A DNA stretch of 64,000 bases from Pygmaiobacter massiliensis. Its GTDB lineage: Bacteria > Bacillota > Clostridia > Oscillospirales > Ruminococcaceae. The position numbers and the translations under genes were made by a program. The stretch lies in contig JALFTI010000019.1 of NCBI GenBank assembly GCA_022778585.1, positions 95,482 through 159,481 of the forward strand, written 5' to 3'. The notes beneath the pieces were generated by a model. It was not told the DNA's origin, made no database searches, and saw nothing but the letters and a program-made list of their open reading frames with translations. Of the stretch, positions 16,670 through 25,510 are shown piece by piece (the first letter of the stretch is position 1; every line of letters begins with the position of its first letter).

Positions 16670-17815
16670 TTACAAATTCTGAATGGGCAGTCCTTTCACG
16701 CTGATCGCCTTCACCGGGCACATTTCGTGGCAGCAAAAGCAGCGAATACATCCGGTGGGATCCAATTCGGCTTTTTTGTTTTCCAGGTGAATGGTGTGCC
16801 CCGGACAGATTTCGGCACATTTGCCGCAGCCGATACAGCGCCTTTTTTGAATGACCGGATGGGGCGCAGCCCAGCGCATAAAGATGGGCACCGCCCAGCG
16901 CAGCGGCTTTGGCACGCTGCCTGCAAAGGTAAAAGGAGCATACCCTTTTGGCAGTTTAAACCCCTGCACAGGATAAAGCGGGTCGCTGCCCGGCGCCAGC
17001 ATTTGTTCGCAAAAAGCCGGCGCACAAACACCCTGGCGAATACCGGCTGCAAGATAGGGTACCTCTGCCGGGTCAATACCGACCAGCGCAGCCGCAGCCA
17101 AGTCCAAAACCCAGGCATCCTCGCTGCCCAGCATAACCCCCAGCTGCCGCGGGCTTCCGCCGGAAGGCCCGTCCCCTTCCATGGCAACTATACCGTCTGC
17201 AATGGTCAGGCCGGGCGCCACAAAGCCGTACAGGTCACACAGCATCTGCCCAAAGGCCTGTCTTTCAGGAAAACGCATATGCAGCTGGGCTTTCTGCAGC
17301 CCCGGCACACAGCCAAACAGATTTTTGACCCCGCAGGTAAGCCCCGCCATGACATGGGTTTTCAGCTTGGGCAGATTGATGATAAAGTCGCAATCCAAAA
17401 CCGGCTCAATCAAATTAAAGCTGTGCACCAGCTGGCCATTGCCCTGTTTTTCGCGCCAACCGGTTTTTTCCCACAAGGTTATTCCCAGCTGATCGGCCAG
17501 CTGCTTCATACCGCTTGCCGCATAAATTGCACGCATATTGGGTTCGTTATAAAGCCCACCGGGAGAATCTGCCAGAAGAATCTGCGTTACACCGCGCCGG
17601 CGCAAAGCCTGTACCACTACCTGTACCACCGCCGGATGGGTGGTAACCGCCTGGTCGGGAGTATGGCGGCCCAAAAGGTTGGGTTTTAGCAGTACGCTGC
17701 TGTGTTTTCCCAGCCCGGCTGCTTTGGGTGAGCGTTCAAAAATTTCTTCCACCGCTCTTTCCACACCCGAAATGTCCTGATAAGAGAGGCCCGTTTTCAA
17801 ATAAACTGTCTGCAT
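16670..17815 (-). CDS. DUF362 protein with two 4Fe-4S ferredoxin motifs
   Basis: The first about 300 residues are a DUF362 domain (VLLKPNLLGRHTPDQAVTTHPAVV, NLPKLKTHVMAGLTCGVKNLFGCVPG, ADGIVAMEGDGPSGG). The C-terminus has two ferredoxin-type clusters, CIGCGKCAEICP and CIRCFCCHEMCP. The start is the ATG at 17815 (MQTVYLKTG) after an AGAGAAGA stretch. The family is common in anaerobes; its reaction is not established. It lies between an aminotransferase gene and ispE, all leftward. A redox role is likely from the clusters, but no substrate can be named. Confidence 0.85.
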   Translation of the reverse strand: MQTVYLKTGLSYQDISGVERAVEEIFERSPKAAGLGKHSSVLLKPNLLGRHTPDQAVTTHPAVVQVVVQALRRRGVTQILLADSPGGLYNEPNMRAIYAASGMKQLADQLGITLWEKTGWREKQGNGQLVHSFNLIEPVLDCDFIINLPKLKTHVMAGLTCGVKNLFGCVPGLQKAQLHMRFPERQAFGQMLCDLYGFVAPGLTIADGIVAMEGDGPSGGSPRQLGVMLGSEDAWVLDLAAAALVGIDPAEVPYLAAGIRQGVCAPAFCEQMLAPGSDPLYPVQGFKLPKGYAPFTFAGSVPKPLRWAVPIFMRWAAPHPVIQKRRCIGCGKCAEICPGHTIHLENKKAELDPTGCIRCFCCHEMCPVKAISVKGLPIQNL

Positions 17816-17914
17816 TCTTCTCTTTCCGCCATTTTTTGGCAAACCGCTTTGCCGGCTTTTTATCTTTACAATGCGTCTTTCTCTTTTTTAAAATGTTTGC
17901 GCGCTTTTGCAGCG

Positions 17915-19102
17915 TTACGCCTTGCCCTGCTTTAATTCCTTCAAAAATTCCTCAATGCGGCTAAGCGCTTCGGAAAGGTGCGCAATGGAATAAGAATAAG
18001 AAATTCTCACAAACCCTTCACCCGCAGCGCCAAAAGCGTCGCCCGGCACCACTGCCACCTTTTTGGAATATAACAGCTTTTCGCAGAACTGCTGGCTGGT
18101 CAGGCCGGTGGAACGGATGGAGGGAAACACATAAAAGGCGCCTTCCGGGTCAAAGCAGGTCAGGCCCATCTTGTTCAGCGCATTCACCAGCAGTTTACGG
18201 CGCATATCATATTCCGTGCGCATTGCCTCTATCGACTCATCACAGTCCCGCAGAGCCACAATAGCGGCGTACTGGCTGGTAGTAGGCGCACAGATAATGG
18301 CATACTGGTGAATTTTCACCATAACCTCCAGCAGCGGGTGAGGTGCGCACACATACCCCAGCCGCCAGCCGGTCATCGCATACGCCTTGGAAAAACCATT
18401 GATATAAATGGTGCGCTCCTTCATGCCGGGCAGGGAAGCAATGCTCACATGCCGCTGCCGCCCATAGGTCAGTTCCGCATAGATCTCATCGGTCAAAACC
18501 AAAATATCGGCCTGCTTTACCAGTTCTGCAATGGGCAAAAGATGTTCGTACCGCAGCACTGCGCCGGTGGGGTTTCCGGGGAAGGCCAAAATCAGCATTT
18601 TGGTTTTGGGGCTGATGCGGACCTTTAAATCTTCCGGGTCCGGCCTGAAACCGTTTTCCGGCCGGAGCGGCAGCGGCACCGGAACGCCGCCGCACAGTCT
18701 GCACAGCGGCGCATAGCTCACATAGGCCGGTTCCGGAATAATAACCTCCTGGCCTTTGCCCGGATCAATAACCGCCCGCAGTGCCAGGTCAATCGCCTCG
18801 CTTCCGCCCATGGTAATGGTAATTTCGCTCTCCGGGTCATACTGCAGCCCGAAACGGCGGGCCAGATAGTTTGACACTTCGCGGCGTACCTCCGGCAGGC
18901 CGGCATTGGAGGTATACCAGGTTTTTCCCCGTTCCAGGCTTTTAATGCCGGCATCGCGGATCATCCAGGGGGTTTTAAAATCCGGCTCGCCCACCCCCAG
19001 CGAAATGCATCCTTCCATTTTACCAGCAATATCAAAAAACTTACGAATGCCGGAAGGAGGAATTGCCTGGGCCTCGCTGGCCAAAAATTTATTATAATCC
19101 AT
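17915..19102 (-). CDS. PLP-dependent class I/II aminotransferase
   Basis: This 395-residue fold-type I aminotransferase has the PLP lysine in NGFSKAYAMTGWRLGY. It also has the NPTGA segment (FPGNPTGAVL), TDEIYAELTY, and the C-terminal arginine region FVRISYSYS. It resembles bacterial aspartate/aromatic aminotransferases; the exact amino acid cannot be told from sequence. The ATG directly follows the stop of the upstream Lrp gene (TGAATG), so the pair is co-translated. This arrangement suggests the regulator senses the aminotransferase's amino acid. Confidence 0.9.
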   Translation of the reverse strand: MDYNKFLASEAQAIPPSGIRKFFDIAGKMEGCISLGVGEPDFKTPWMIRDAGIKSLERGKTWYTSNAGLPEVRREVSNYLARRFGLQYDPESEITITMGGSEAIDLALRAVIDPGKGQEVIIPEPAYVSYAPLCRLCGGVPVPLPLRPENGFRPDPEDLKVRISPKTKMLILAFPGNPTGAVLRYEHLLPIAELVKQADILVLTDEIYAELTYGRQRHVSIASLPGMKERTIYINGFSKAYAMTGWRLGYVCAPHPLLEVMVKIHQYAIICAPTTSQYAAIVALRDCDESIEAMRTEYDMRRKLLVNALNKMGLTCFDPEGAFYVFPSIRSTGLTSQQFCEKLLYSKKVAVVPGDAFGAAGEGFVRISYSYSIAHLSEALSRIEEFLKELKQGKA

Positions 19103-19579
19103 TCAGCAGTTGGCCCCCCTTTCGTCCTTCTGCTCCGCAATATAGCTCAGCCCATGCTTTTTATAGGTGCGCAGCACAAAATGGGTGGCAGTAGAAAGCA
19201 CATCATCCATGGGCGCAAGGCGCATTGCCACAAACATAGCAATTTCCTGAAAGCTTTTGCCCGCCATGGTGAGAGAAAGGTCGTATCCGCCGCTCATCAG
19301 CATTACACTTTCCACCTCGGGGAACAGCGCAATACGATGGGCAATTTCGTCATAACCATGGTCTTTTTTGGGGGAAACCTTCAGGTCAATCAGCGCTTTC
19401 ACCCGCTGCTCATCTGTCTTTTCCCAATCAATTAAGGTGCGATAACCTTTAATTACACCTGCCTGCAGATATGCGTCGATCTGTGCTGCCACCTGTGCGG
19501 GGGTCATATCCACCATTGCGGCGATATCTTCCACCGAAAGCCGCGCGTTCTGCTCAAGGATTCCAAGAATGCGTTCCAT
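19103..19579 (-). CDS. Lrp/AsnC-family transcriptional regulator
   Basis: The N-terminal helix-turn-helix (LSVEDIAAMVDMTPAQVAAQIDAYL) is followed by an RAM/ACT-like effector domain (LMSGGYDLSLTMAGKSFQEIAMFV). The start is the ATG at 19579 (MERILGILEQ). Length is 158 residues. It is translated together with the downstream aminotransferase and is likely autoregulated from a promoter that overlaps the divergent ACT gene promoter. Confidence 0.9.
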   Translation of the reverse strand: MERILGILEQNARLSVEDIAAMVDMTPAQVAAQIDAYLQAGVIKGYRTLIDWEKTDEQRVKALIDLKVSPKKDHGYDEIAHRIALFPEVESVMLMSGGYDLSLTMAGKSFQEIAMFVAMRLAPMDDVLSTATHFVLRTYKKHGLSYIAEQKDERGANC

Positions 19580-19641
19580 AAAAATACTCTCCCTTCTGGT
19601 GTTGCACAAACCGGTCGCCCGTTTTGCGTATTTAGTATTTA

Positions 19642-19670
19642 ATTATACTTTAGTTTTGCCTAAATGTAAA
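19642..19670 (-). promoter_or_regulatory. Promoter of lrp-aminotransferase
   Basis: On the minus strand TTTACA, 17 bases, TATAAT, about 60 bases before the lrp ATG. It overlaps the divergent promoter on the other strand. Confidence 0.75.
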
Positions 19671-19684
19671 TTGCATGTTATAAT
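19656..19684 (+). promoter_or_regulatory. Promoter of the ACT-UPF0210 operon
   Basis: TTGCCT, 17 bases, TATAAT. The -35 overlaps the -35 of the divergent lrp promoter, so one bound regulator could affect both. Confidence 0.75.
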
Positions 19685-19700
19685 GAAATGCATTCTTTTA

Positions 19701-19757
19701 GCTAGGCTGTCGCCGTTGTACATTTTTTTGTTTTTATCCGGCAGCCTAGCCTTTTTT
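19701..19757 (+). promoter_or_regulatory. Terminator-like hairpin in the 5' leader of the ACT-UPF0210 operon
   Basis: GCTAGGCTGTCG (19701-19712) pairs with CGGCAGCCTAGC (19739-19750), 12 pairs with one G-U, around a T-rich loop. CTTTTTT follows. It lies after the promoter and before the ACT ribosome site, so it would stop transcription unless opened. An attenuator is the simplest reading. No known riboswitch class was recognised. Confidence 0.65.
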
Positions 19758-19780
19758 ATCCGTTTGAGGGGAGTTTTATT

Positions 19781-20050
19781 ATGAAAGCTGTCATTACCGT
19801 ACTGGGCCGCGACACTGTGGGCATTCTTTCAAAAATTTCCGGCGCGTGTGCCGACTGCAATGTAAACATAGAAGAGGTCAGCCAAAACATTCTCGGTGGA
19901 ACCTTCGCTATGATTATGGTGGTGGACACCTCCCACTGCAATGTGGAGTTTGGCCAACTGCAACAGACCCTTTCAGCCGCCGGTGCCGAAAAAGGGGTAG
20001 AGGTAAAAATCACCCGTCAGGAACTGTACGAAGCCATGCATCATATTTGA
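19781..20050 (+). CDS. ACT-domain protein (UPF0237 type)
   Basis: This 89-residue protein is one ACT domain (MKAVITVLGRDTVGILSKISGACADCNVNIEEVSQNI). The ACT fold binds amino acids in many regulators. GGGGAG lies before the ATG. It is followed 51 bases on by the UPF0210 gene; the pair is conserved together in many Firmicutes. No molecular function is established. Confidence 0.85.
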   Translation: MKAVITVLGRDTVGILSKISGACADCNVNIEEVSQNILGGTFAMIMVVDTSHCNVEFGQLQQTLSAAGAEKGVEVKITRQELYEAMHHI

Positions 20051-20101
20051 CCGGCACCAGCCTGTAAGGCTAATCCTATTTTGATCTTCTGGAGGCAAAA
20101 C

Positions 20102-21463
20102 ATGCTGAATACCACCGACATTCTGGAAACCATTCGCATGATCAGCGATGAAAATCTGGATGTGCGCACCGTTACCATGGGCATTTCGCTTTTGGACTGT
20201 GTGGACGAGGACCCGCACCGCTGCTGCGAAAAAATTTACCAAAAAATTACCACTAAAGCTGCCCGCCTGGTCAGCGAAGCCGAAGCGGTCAGTGCTGCTT
20301 ACGGCATTCCCATTGTCAATAAGCGCATTTCGGTCACCCCCATTGCCATGGTGCTGGCTGGCTGCAAAAACCCAGACCCAGTGGAATTTGCCAAAACGCT
20401 GGACAAAGCGGCCAAAGCAGTAGGGGTTAATTTTGTGGGCGGATTTTCCGCTTTGGTACAAAAAGGGTTTTCCGCCGGCGACCGGCTGCTGATTGAATCC
20501 ATCCCCGAAGCGCTGGCCCAAACCGATATCGTTTGTTCCAGTGTAAATGTCGGTTCCACCAAAGCGGGTATCAATATGGATGCAGTGGCACTAATGGGCA
20601 AGGTGGTTCGCCGGGCTGCCGAAATTACTGCTGACCGCAACTGCATTGGACCGGCTAAGCTTGTTGTATTTTGCAACGCCCCGGAGGACAACCCGTTTAT
20701 GGCCGGCGCTTTCCACGGGCCGGGCGAACCGGACTGCGAAATTCATGTTGGGGTATCCGGCCCAGGGGCGGTGCGTGCTGCTTTGGCCAAAAACAGCCAG
20801 GGTATGCGGATCGATCAGGTTGCAGAGCTTGTTAAGCGGACCGCCTTTAAAATTACCCGTATGGGCCAGCTGGTAGGCCAGCTTATGAGCGAGCGGCTTG
20901 GCGTGCCGTTTGGCATTGTAGATCTGTCGCTGGCGCCTACCCCGGCCATCGGCGATTCGGTCGCCAATGTTCTGGAGGAGATGGGTCTGGAGCGGTGCGG
21001 CTGCTGCGGAACCACCGCTGCGCTGGCACTGCTGAACGATGCCGTGAAAAAGGGCGGCGTTATGGCCAGCAATACAGTGGGCGGCCTTTCCGGCGCCTTT
21101 ATTCCGGTCTCGGAAGATGCCGGCATGATTGCCGCTGCAGAATGCGGCGCACTGCGGATTGAAAAGCTGGAAGCCATGACCGCTGTCTGCAGTGTCGGTA
21201 TTGACATGGTAGTGGTCCCTGGCGACACACCGGCAGATGTGATCAGCGGTTTGATTGCAGATGAAGCGGCCATTGGCATGGTAAACAGCAAAACTACCGC
21301 TGTTCGGGTCATTCCCGCTATTGGCCATTCCCGTGGGGAACGGCTGGATTTCGGCGGACTTTTGGGATACGGCCCCATCATGGAGATCAGTACCTATTCC
21401 CCTGCCGGATTCATTGGCCGCGGTGGGCGTATTCCCTCCCCCATGCAGGCGCTGAAAAACTAA
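20102..21463 (+). CDS. UPF0210 (PFL) family protein
   Basis: This 453-residue protein belongs to the uncharacterised UPF0210 family, as seen in [31 protein letters not shown], the glycine-rich [11 protein letters not shown] and the C-terminal [15 protein letters not shown]. The start is the ATG at 20102, six bases after GGAGG; an upstream in-frame ATG has no such site. It is the second gene of the ACT operon. The family resembles glycyl-radical proteins in name only; no radical motif is asserted here. Confidence 0.88.
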   Translation: MLNTTDILETIRMISDENLDVRTVTMGISLLDCVDEDPHRCCEKIYQKITTKAARLVSEAEAVSAAYGIPIVNKRISVTPIAMVLAGCKNPDPVEFAKTLDKAAKAVGVNFVGGFSALVQKGFSAGDRLLIESIPEALAQTDIVCSSVNVGSTKAGINMDAVALMGKVVRRAAEITADRNCIGPAKLVVFCNAPEDNPFMAGAFHGPGEPDCEIHVGVSGPGAVRAALAKNSQGMRIDQVAELVKRTAFKITRMGQLVGQLMSERLGVPFGIVDLSLAPTPAIGDSVANVLEEMGLERCGCCGTTAALALLNDAVKKGGVMASNTVGGLSGAFIPVSEDAGMIAAAECGALRIEKLEAMTAVCSVGIDMVVVPGDTPADVISGLIADEAAIGMVNSKTTAVRVIPAIGHSRGERLDFGGLLGYGPIMEISTYSPAGFIGRGGRIPSPMQALKN

Positions 21464-21487
21464 AAAGCACAAGGTTTTATAAAAAGC

Positions 21488-21524
21488 AAAAGCAGGGCAG
21501 ATGGAATTTGCCCTGCTTTTATTT
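21488..21524 (+). terminator. Terminator after the UPF0210 gene
   Basis: AAAAGCAGGGCA and TGCCCTGCTTTT form a 12-bp stem with a nine-base loop, followed by ATTTT. Confidence 0.85.
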
Positions 21525-21548
21525 TACTGTTTTCTCAAAATACCAACA

Positions 21549-21578
21549 AAAAACCCGCGGAAAAATCCGCGGGTTTTT
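21549..21578 (-). terminator. Terminator after the amino-acid ABC operon
   Basis: AAAAACCCGCGGA and TCCGCGGGTTTTT pair around a four-base loop. T runs lie on both strands, so it can act both ways. Confidence 0.85.
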
Positions 21579-21598
21579 ATATGCTTTTCTGCCGATGA

Positions 21599-22513
21599 TT
21601 ACTCTTCGGTAATGCCAGCCATAGCCTGAGCTTCTTCCAGCAGAGCGTTGATCTCCTCTTCGCTCATGGAATCAAAAACAGAGCTGATAAAAGCAGTCAG
21701 GTCATCGTCGTCCTTGCGGCAGGCGGCCACATTGCCGTCGCTTTCGTACTCAATACCAATGTCCTGCACCACCAGGTCGTCATGCACAGCATCATATCCG
21801 CCGGCAATCACATTATCCAGGAAAACGGCTTCCACCTTACCCTGCTTAAGCTCGGTAATCATGTCGCCCACCTTCACCAGCTGGACCACATTCTCCTCGC
21901 CGGCAATCTTGTTGGCAATGGGCACCTGGATAGCACCACGCTGGGCAGCAACAGCGCAACCTGCCAAGCTTTCCTGGGTGGTATACTTATCAGCATCCTC
22001 GGCGCGGATTACCACAACCTGAGTGCCATAGAAATAGGGAGAGCTGAAATCTACCGCCTTAGCGCGCTCCGGAGTGTTGGAGAGGGAGGCCATAACAAAG
22101 TCGAAATCGCCGTTGTTCAGGCCGATCAGCAGATTGTCGAAGGACATATCCACCACTTCCAGCTCAACGCCCAGAGCATCAGCCACCTTCTGGGCCAACA
22201 GCACATCAAAGCCTACAATGGTGTCGGTGCCGTCAATTTCGGTGTGGAACTCGAACGGGGGATAATCAGCGCTGGTACCCAGCACAATTTTGCCCGTCTT
22301 GCGGATCTGGGCAAGCCGCTCACTGTTTTCAAAATCCACCTCAACCGTCTCGCCAGAAGTAACCTCGCTGGAGACAGCTTCACTGGAAGTAGCCTCGCTC
22401 GCAGCGGAGCTTGCCTGGGAAGCAGCCTGGCTGGAGCTGCTGGACGAACCGCTGCAGGCGGTCATGCCCAGAGCCATGGTCAAAGCCAGGGCCAGTGCAA
22501 TCAACTTTTTCAT
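21599..22513 (-). CDS. Amino-acid ABC transporter substrate-binding lipoprotein
   Basis: The signal peptide ends in a lipobox LGMTAC with Cys20 as the lipid site. A Ser/Ala/Glu/Thr-rich linker of about 35 residues follows, then a family 3 solute-binding domain (VLGTSADYPPFEFH, VGFDVLLAQKVADALGVELEVVDMSFD, DFSSPYFYGTQ). It captures a polar amino acid outside the membrane for the permease and ATPase upstream. It is the last gene of its operon, 59 bases after the OCD-family gene. The cargo is not certain. Confidence 0.92.
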   Translation of the reverse strand: MKKLIALALALTMALGMTACSGSSSSSSQAASQASSAASEATSSEAVSSEVTSGETVEVDFENSERLAQIRKTGKIVLGTSADYPPFEFHTEIDGTDTIVGFDVLLAQKVADALGVELEVVDMSFDNLLIGLNNGDFDFVMASLSNTPERAKAVDFSSPYFYGTQVVVIRAEDADKYTTQESLAGCAVAAQRGAIQVPIANKIAGEENVVQLVKVGDMITELKQGKVEAVFLDNVIAGGYDAVHDDLVVQDIGIEYESDGNVAACRKDDDDLTAFISSVFDSMSEEEINALLEEAQAMAGITEE

Positions 22514-22572
22514 GGTATCGTTCCTCTCTTTTTCTCTTTTTTATCCAAACTGCAAAAAGCTGCAGCCTGTTT

Positions 22573-23613
22573 TTACTCCCAAAGGGGCTTATCCCACAGT
22601 TTTACCATGGTGCCAAGACCCATTTTGCGGGCATTTTCAAACAGCATATAACCGATCATGATATCCAAAGCACCCAGGCCCAAGGAATTGCAGTTGATGG
22701 TCTGTGCCGCATCGGTACGGCCCTTCCACTTGCCCAGCACCATGTCGGACAATTCCACAACCTGCTCCTTATCCAGCTTGCCGGCACGGTGCAGGTGGTA
22801 AGCAGCCTTGCTCTCATAGGTTACAATCTGATCCCAGTAGTCCACAGCAATAATATCACTGCTTGCCACCGTCTCCAGATCAGCCTCCATGCTGCCCATA
22901 TTGATAATGGTAAGGCCCGGACGCAGCCAGGATTTATCAATAAAGGGCTTGCGGGCTGTGGTCTCGGTGATAACTACCTGAGACTTTTCGGCAGCAGCCT
23001 TGGCGTCAGCGGTGGGAATAATCTCCACATCATACACGCCTTCATAGTCTTTTTTCAGTCCCTCGGCCTTGTCCAGGTCCAAATCGCACATGTAAATCTT
23101 CTTTACAGTGGGAAGCGCCTCGCAAACAGCCATTACCATGGTACGGCCAATTACGCCGGCACCCACCAGTGTAACCGTGTCGGTCCCTTCGGGAGCGGTA
23201 TACTTGGCAAACAAACCGCCCACCGCGCTGGTGCGCATAGCGGTAATGAGGGTGCCGTCCAAAATGCAGAAAGGCAGCACGGTCTCCGGGTCGCTCAGCA
23301 CGGTAATATCAATGCCATAGGGAATGCCCGGAATGGAGCTGTTCTTTTTAGATTCGGCCGCCCATTTGGTGCCGCCCACATTCACATCTCCGCCAATATA
23401 GCAGGGCATGGAATTGAAGAAGGACTGCCAGTTTTCGCCCGAACCAATGGGCATACCAATGTGGGTTTTGGGCGGGTTGATAATCTGTCCTTCGCCCAGC
23501 ATTTTATAGGTTTTTTCCACCGCCGCAAGGGTCATTTTCATGTCCAGCACGCCGGCTTTAATTACATCTTCTTCCTGCAAAAACAGAATACCGGGATCGA
23601 TCGAATGAATCAT
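22573..23613 (-). CDS. Ornithine cyclodeaminase/mu-crystallin family enzyme
   Basis: The protein of 346 residues has an NAD-binding glycine motif (VTLVGAGVIGRTMVMAV) and the OCD substrate region (IGGDVNVGGTKWAAES, RTSAVGGLFAKY). The start ATG at 23613 (MIHSIDPGILFLQ) lies nine bases after AGGAGG. Family members include ornithine cyclodeaminase, alanine dehydrogenase and amino-acid dehydrogenases used in diaminopropionate synthesis. The substrate cannot be fixed from sequence. It lies between the ATPase and the binding protein of an amino-acid ABC transporter, so it probably acts on the imported amino acid. Confidence 0.85.
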   Translation of the reverse strand: MIHSIDPGILFLQEEDVIKAGVLDMKMTLAAVEKTYKMLGEGQIINPPKTHIGMPIGSGENWQSFFNSMPCYIGGDVNVGGTKWAAESKKNSSIPGIPYGIDITVLSDPETVLPFCILDGTLITAMRTSAVGGLFAKYTAPEGTDTVTLVGAGVIGRTMVMAVCEALPTVKKIYMCDLDLDKAEGLKKDYEGVYDVEIIPTADAKAAAEKSQVVITETTARKPFIDKSWLRPGLTIINMGSMEADLETVASSDIIAVDYWDQIVTYESKAAYHLHRAGKLDKEQVVELSDMVLGKWKGRTDAAQTINCNSLGLGALDIMIGYMLFENARKMGLGTMVKLWDKPLWE

Positions 23614-23684
23614 ACTACTTGGCCTCCTGAATAATAAAATAACAAACAAATATGATACCAAACGCCCTGCCGGCAATCGGTCGG

Positions 23685-24437
23685 TCAGATGCAGTTGAGT
23701 ACTTTGGAAAGAAAGTCCTGCGTGCGGGGATTTTCCGGATGATTGAACACCTTGTCCGGTGTACCCTGCTCCAAAATCTGCCCGCCATCCATAAACAGAA
23801 TGCGGGTACCAACCTTTTGCGCAAAGCCCATCTCATGGGTAACCACCACCATGGTAATCCCCTCTTCCGCCAGATCTTTCATCACCGAAAGCACCTCGCC
23901 TACCATTTCAGGGTCCAGCGCACTGGTCGGCTCGTCAAACAGCATAACATCCGGGTTCATGGCAAGGGCACGCACAATAGCAATCCGCTGCTTTTGCCCG
24001 CCCGAAAGCCTGCTGGGATATTCGCCCGCTTTATCGGCCAGGCCTATCCGCTCCAAAAGCTGCATGGCAATCTGGTTGGCTTCCTTTTCTTCCATTCCTT
24101 TTACCATTTTGGGCCCAATGGTAACATTTTCCAAAATGGTCAGGTTATTAAACAGGTTAAACTGCTGGAATACCATTCCCATCTTCTGGCGCAGCTGGTT
24201 GACATCCACGCCGGGCTCACAAATATTGCGCCCTTCAAAAATCACTTCGCCGCCGCTGGGCTCTTCCAGCCGATTCAAACAGCGCAAAAAGGTTGATTTG
24301 CCCGAACCAGACGGTCCGATGACCACTACAACTTCGCCTTTTTTAATCTGCACATCAATGCCGGTAAGTACCTTTAGGTCTCCAAAACTTTTTTCAAGCC
24401 CCTTGGTCTCAATCAGCACATTCTTTTCATCGATCAC
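23685..24437 (-). CDS. Polar amino-acid ABC transporter ATP-binding protein
   Basis: This 250-residue GlnQ-type ATPase has Walker [10 protein letters not shown], a Q loop in [10 protein letters not shown], the ABC signature [11 protein letters not shown] and Walker [15 protein letters not shown], then the H-loop THEMGFA. It powers import by the permease encoded just upstream, with which it overlaps by 11 bases. Confidence 0.94.
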   Translation of the reverse strand: MIDEKNVLIETKGLEKSFGDLKVLTGIDVQIKKGEVVVVIGPSGSGKSTFLRCLNRLEEPSGGEVIFEGRNICEPGVDVNQLRQKMGMVFQQFNLFNNLTILENVTIGPKMVKGMEEKEANQIAMQLLERIGLADKAGEYPSRLSGGQKQRIAIVRALAMNPDVMLFDEPTSALDPEMVGEVLSVMKDLAEEGITMVVVTHEMGFAQKVGTRILFMDGGQILEQGTPDKVFNHPENPRTQDFLSKVLNCI

Positions 24438-25107
24438 TGCGGTGCAGCCTCCTTTCGAACAGACTTACGCCCTTGCCGGTTATCAAGTTCAGCGCCAGGT
24501 AAACAATGGCCGAAATGTAATAGCAAGGCAGCGGATCATAGGTAGCCGCCATTACAATGCCGTTATTATACATCAAATCGCTTACGCCCAGGTACTGGAT
24601 AATGGAGGTCTCCTTAATCATAGTGACGAACTCGTTGCCAATGGCCGGCAGAATATTTTTAATAGCCTGCGGCATGACAATGTGCAGCATGGTCTGAGAA
24701 GAGGTCATACCGATCGAACGGGCAGCCTCGGTCTGTCCCACATCCACTGCCTGAATGCCGGAACGAATCACCTCTGCCACATACGCTGCCGAGTTCATGG
24801 AAAGCGCCAGCGCACAGGGCAAAGCACGGTCCAGCGCAATGCCCAGCACCGTAGTTTTGGGCCAGGGGATAAAGTCCAGCTGGTAATACACAATGAAAAG
24901 CTGAACCAAAAGCGGGGTGCCGCGCAGCACAGTGATGTACACCTTAGCAAAACCGTTTAGAATTTTGTTTTTGGAAAGGCGCATCAGCGCAATTAAACAG
25001 CCCAGAACAAAACCTACCAAAACGGTAATTGCCGAAACGATGATAGTTGTTCGGGTACCTACTAGAAAATAGTTGTAATAGTTTGTGAAAATTTCCCACA
25101 TGCTCAA
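24427..25107 (-). CDS. Polar amino-acid ABC transporter permease
   Basis: This 226-residue HisM/GlnP-type inner-membrane protein has about five membrane segments and the EAA loop [33 protein letters not shown]. It is the first gene of the operon permease-ATPase-OCD enzyme-binding protein. Confidence 0.93.
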   Translation of the reverse strand: MSMWEIFTNYYNYFLVGTRTTIIVSAITVLVGFVLGCLIALMRLSKNKILNGFAKVYITVLRGTPLLVQLFIVYYQLDFIPWPKTTVLGIALDRALPCALALSMNSAAYVAEVIRSGIQAVDVGQTEAARSIGMTSSQTMLHIVMPQAIKNILPAIGNEFVTMIKETSIIQYLGVSDLMYNNGIVMAATYDPLPCYYISAIVYLALNLITGKGVSLFERRLHRSDR

Positions 25108-25210
25108 GGGTTTTCTGCCTCCTCAAAAATTCTCCAGAACCTGCATTCGGTTCAGCATAAGCCCTCCGGCCCATAATATAAAGCCAAGGCCTTCCTTTTG
25201 CGTCCTACCC

Positions 25211-25239
25211 ATTATAGGACTTGCTGCATAAATATGCAA
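25211..25239 (-). promoter_or_regulatory. Promoter of the amino-acid ABC operon with an overlapping ARG-box-like palindrome
   Basis: On the minus strand TTGCAT, 17 bases, TATAAT. The -35 is part of TGCATATTTATGCA, a dyad of the form TGnAT-N4-ATnCA. That is close to the ArgR/AhrC box (TGAAT-N4-ATTCA), with one symmetrical change per arm. The regulator is an inference. Confidence 0.7.
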
Positions 25240-25442
25240 CACCTTTTTTCAAAATTTCAAATTCTCGTTTATTTAGTCAAAATAAGCCTATACAGTCATT
25301 ATTTTTTTGTAATTTGTGACCATTTAATGTTTTTAAAAAAATGAATATACATATTTTTTTGCATAAAGTCTGCTGTTTTGTATTTAAGCTTTTCCACATT
25401 TAGCAATTTATCTTTCATGCCAAAGCAGTTTAAAATCATACA

Positions 25443-25470
25443 AAAAGCGGCGGGGTTCCCGCCGCTTTTT
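25443..25470 (-). terminator. Terminator after pheT
   Basis: AAAAGCGGCGGG and CCCGCCGCTTTT form a perfect stem with a four-base loop, followed by T on both sides. Confidence 0.85.
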
Positions 25471-25510
25471 GCATTTTTACATTTTTACAAAAATTGTACC
25501 GCAAGTATTT

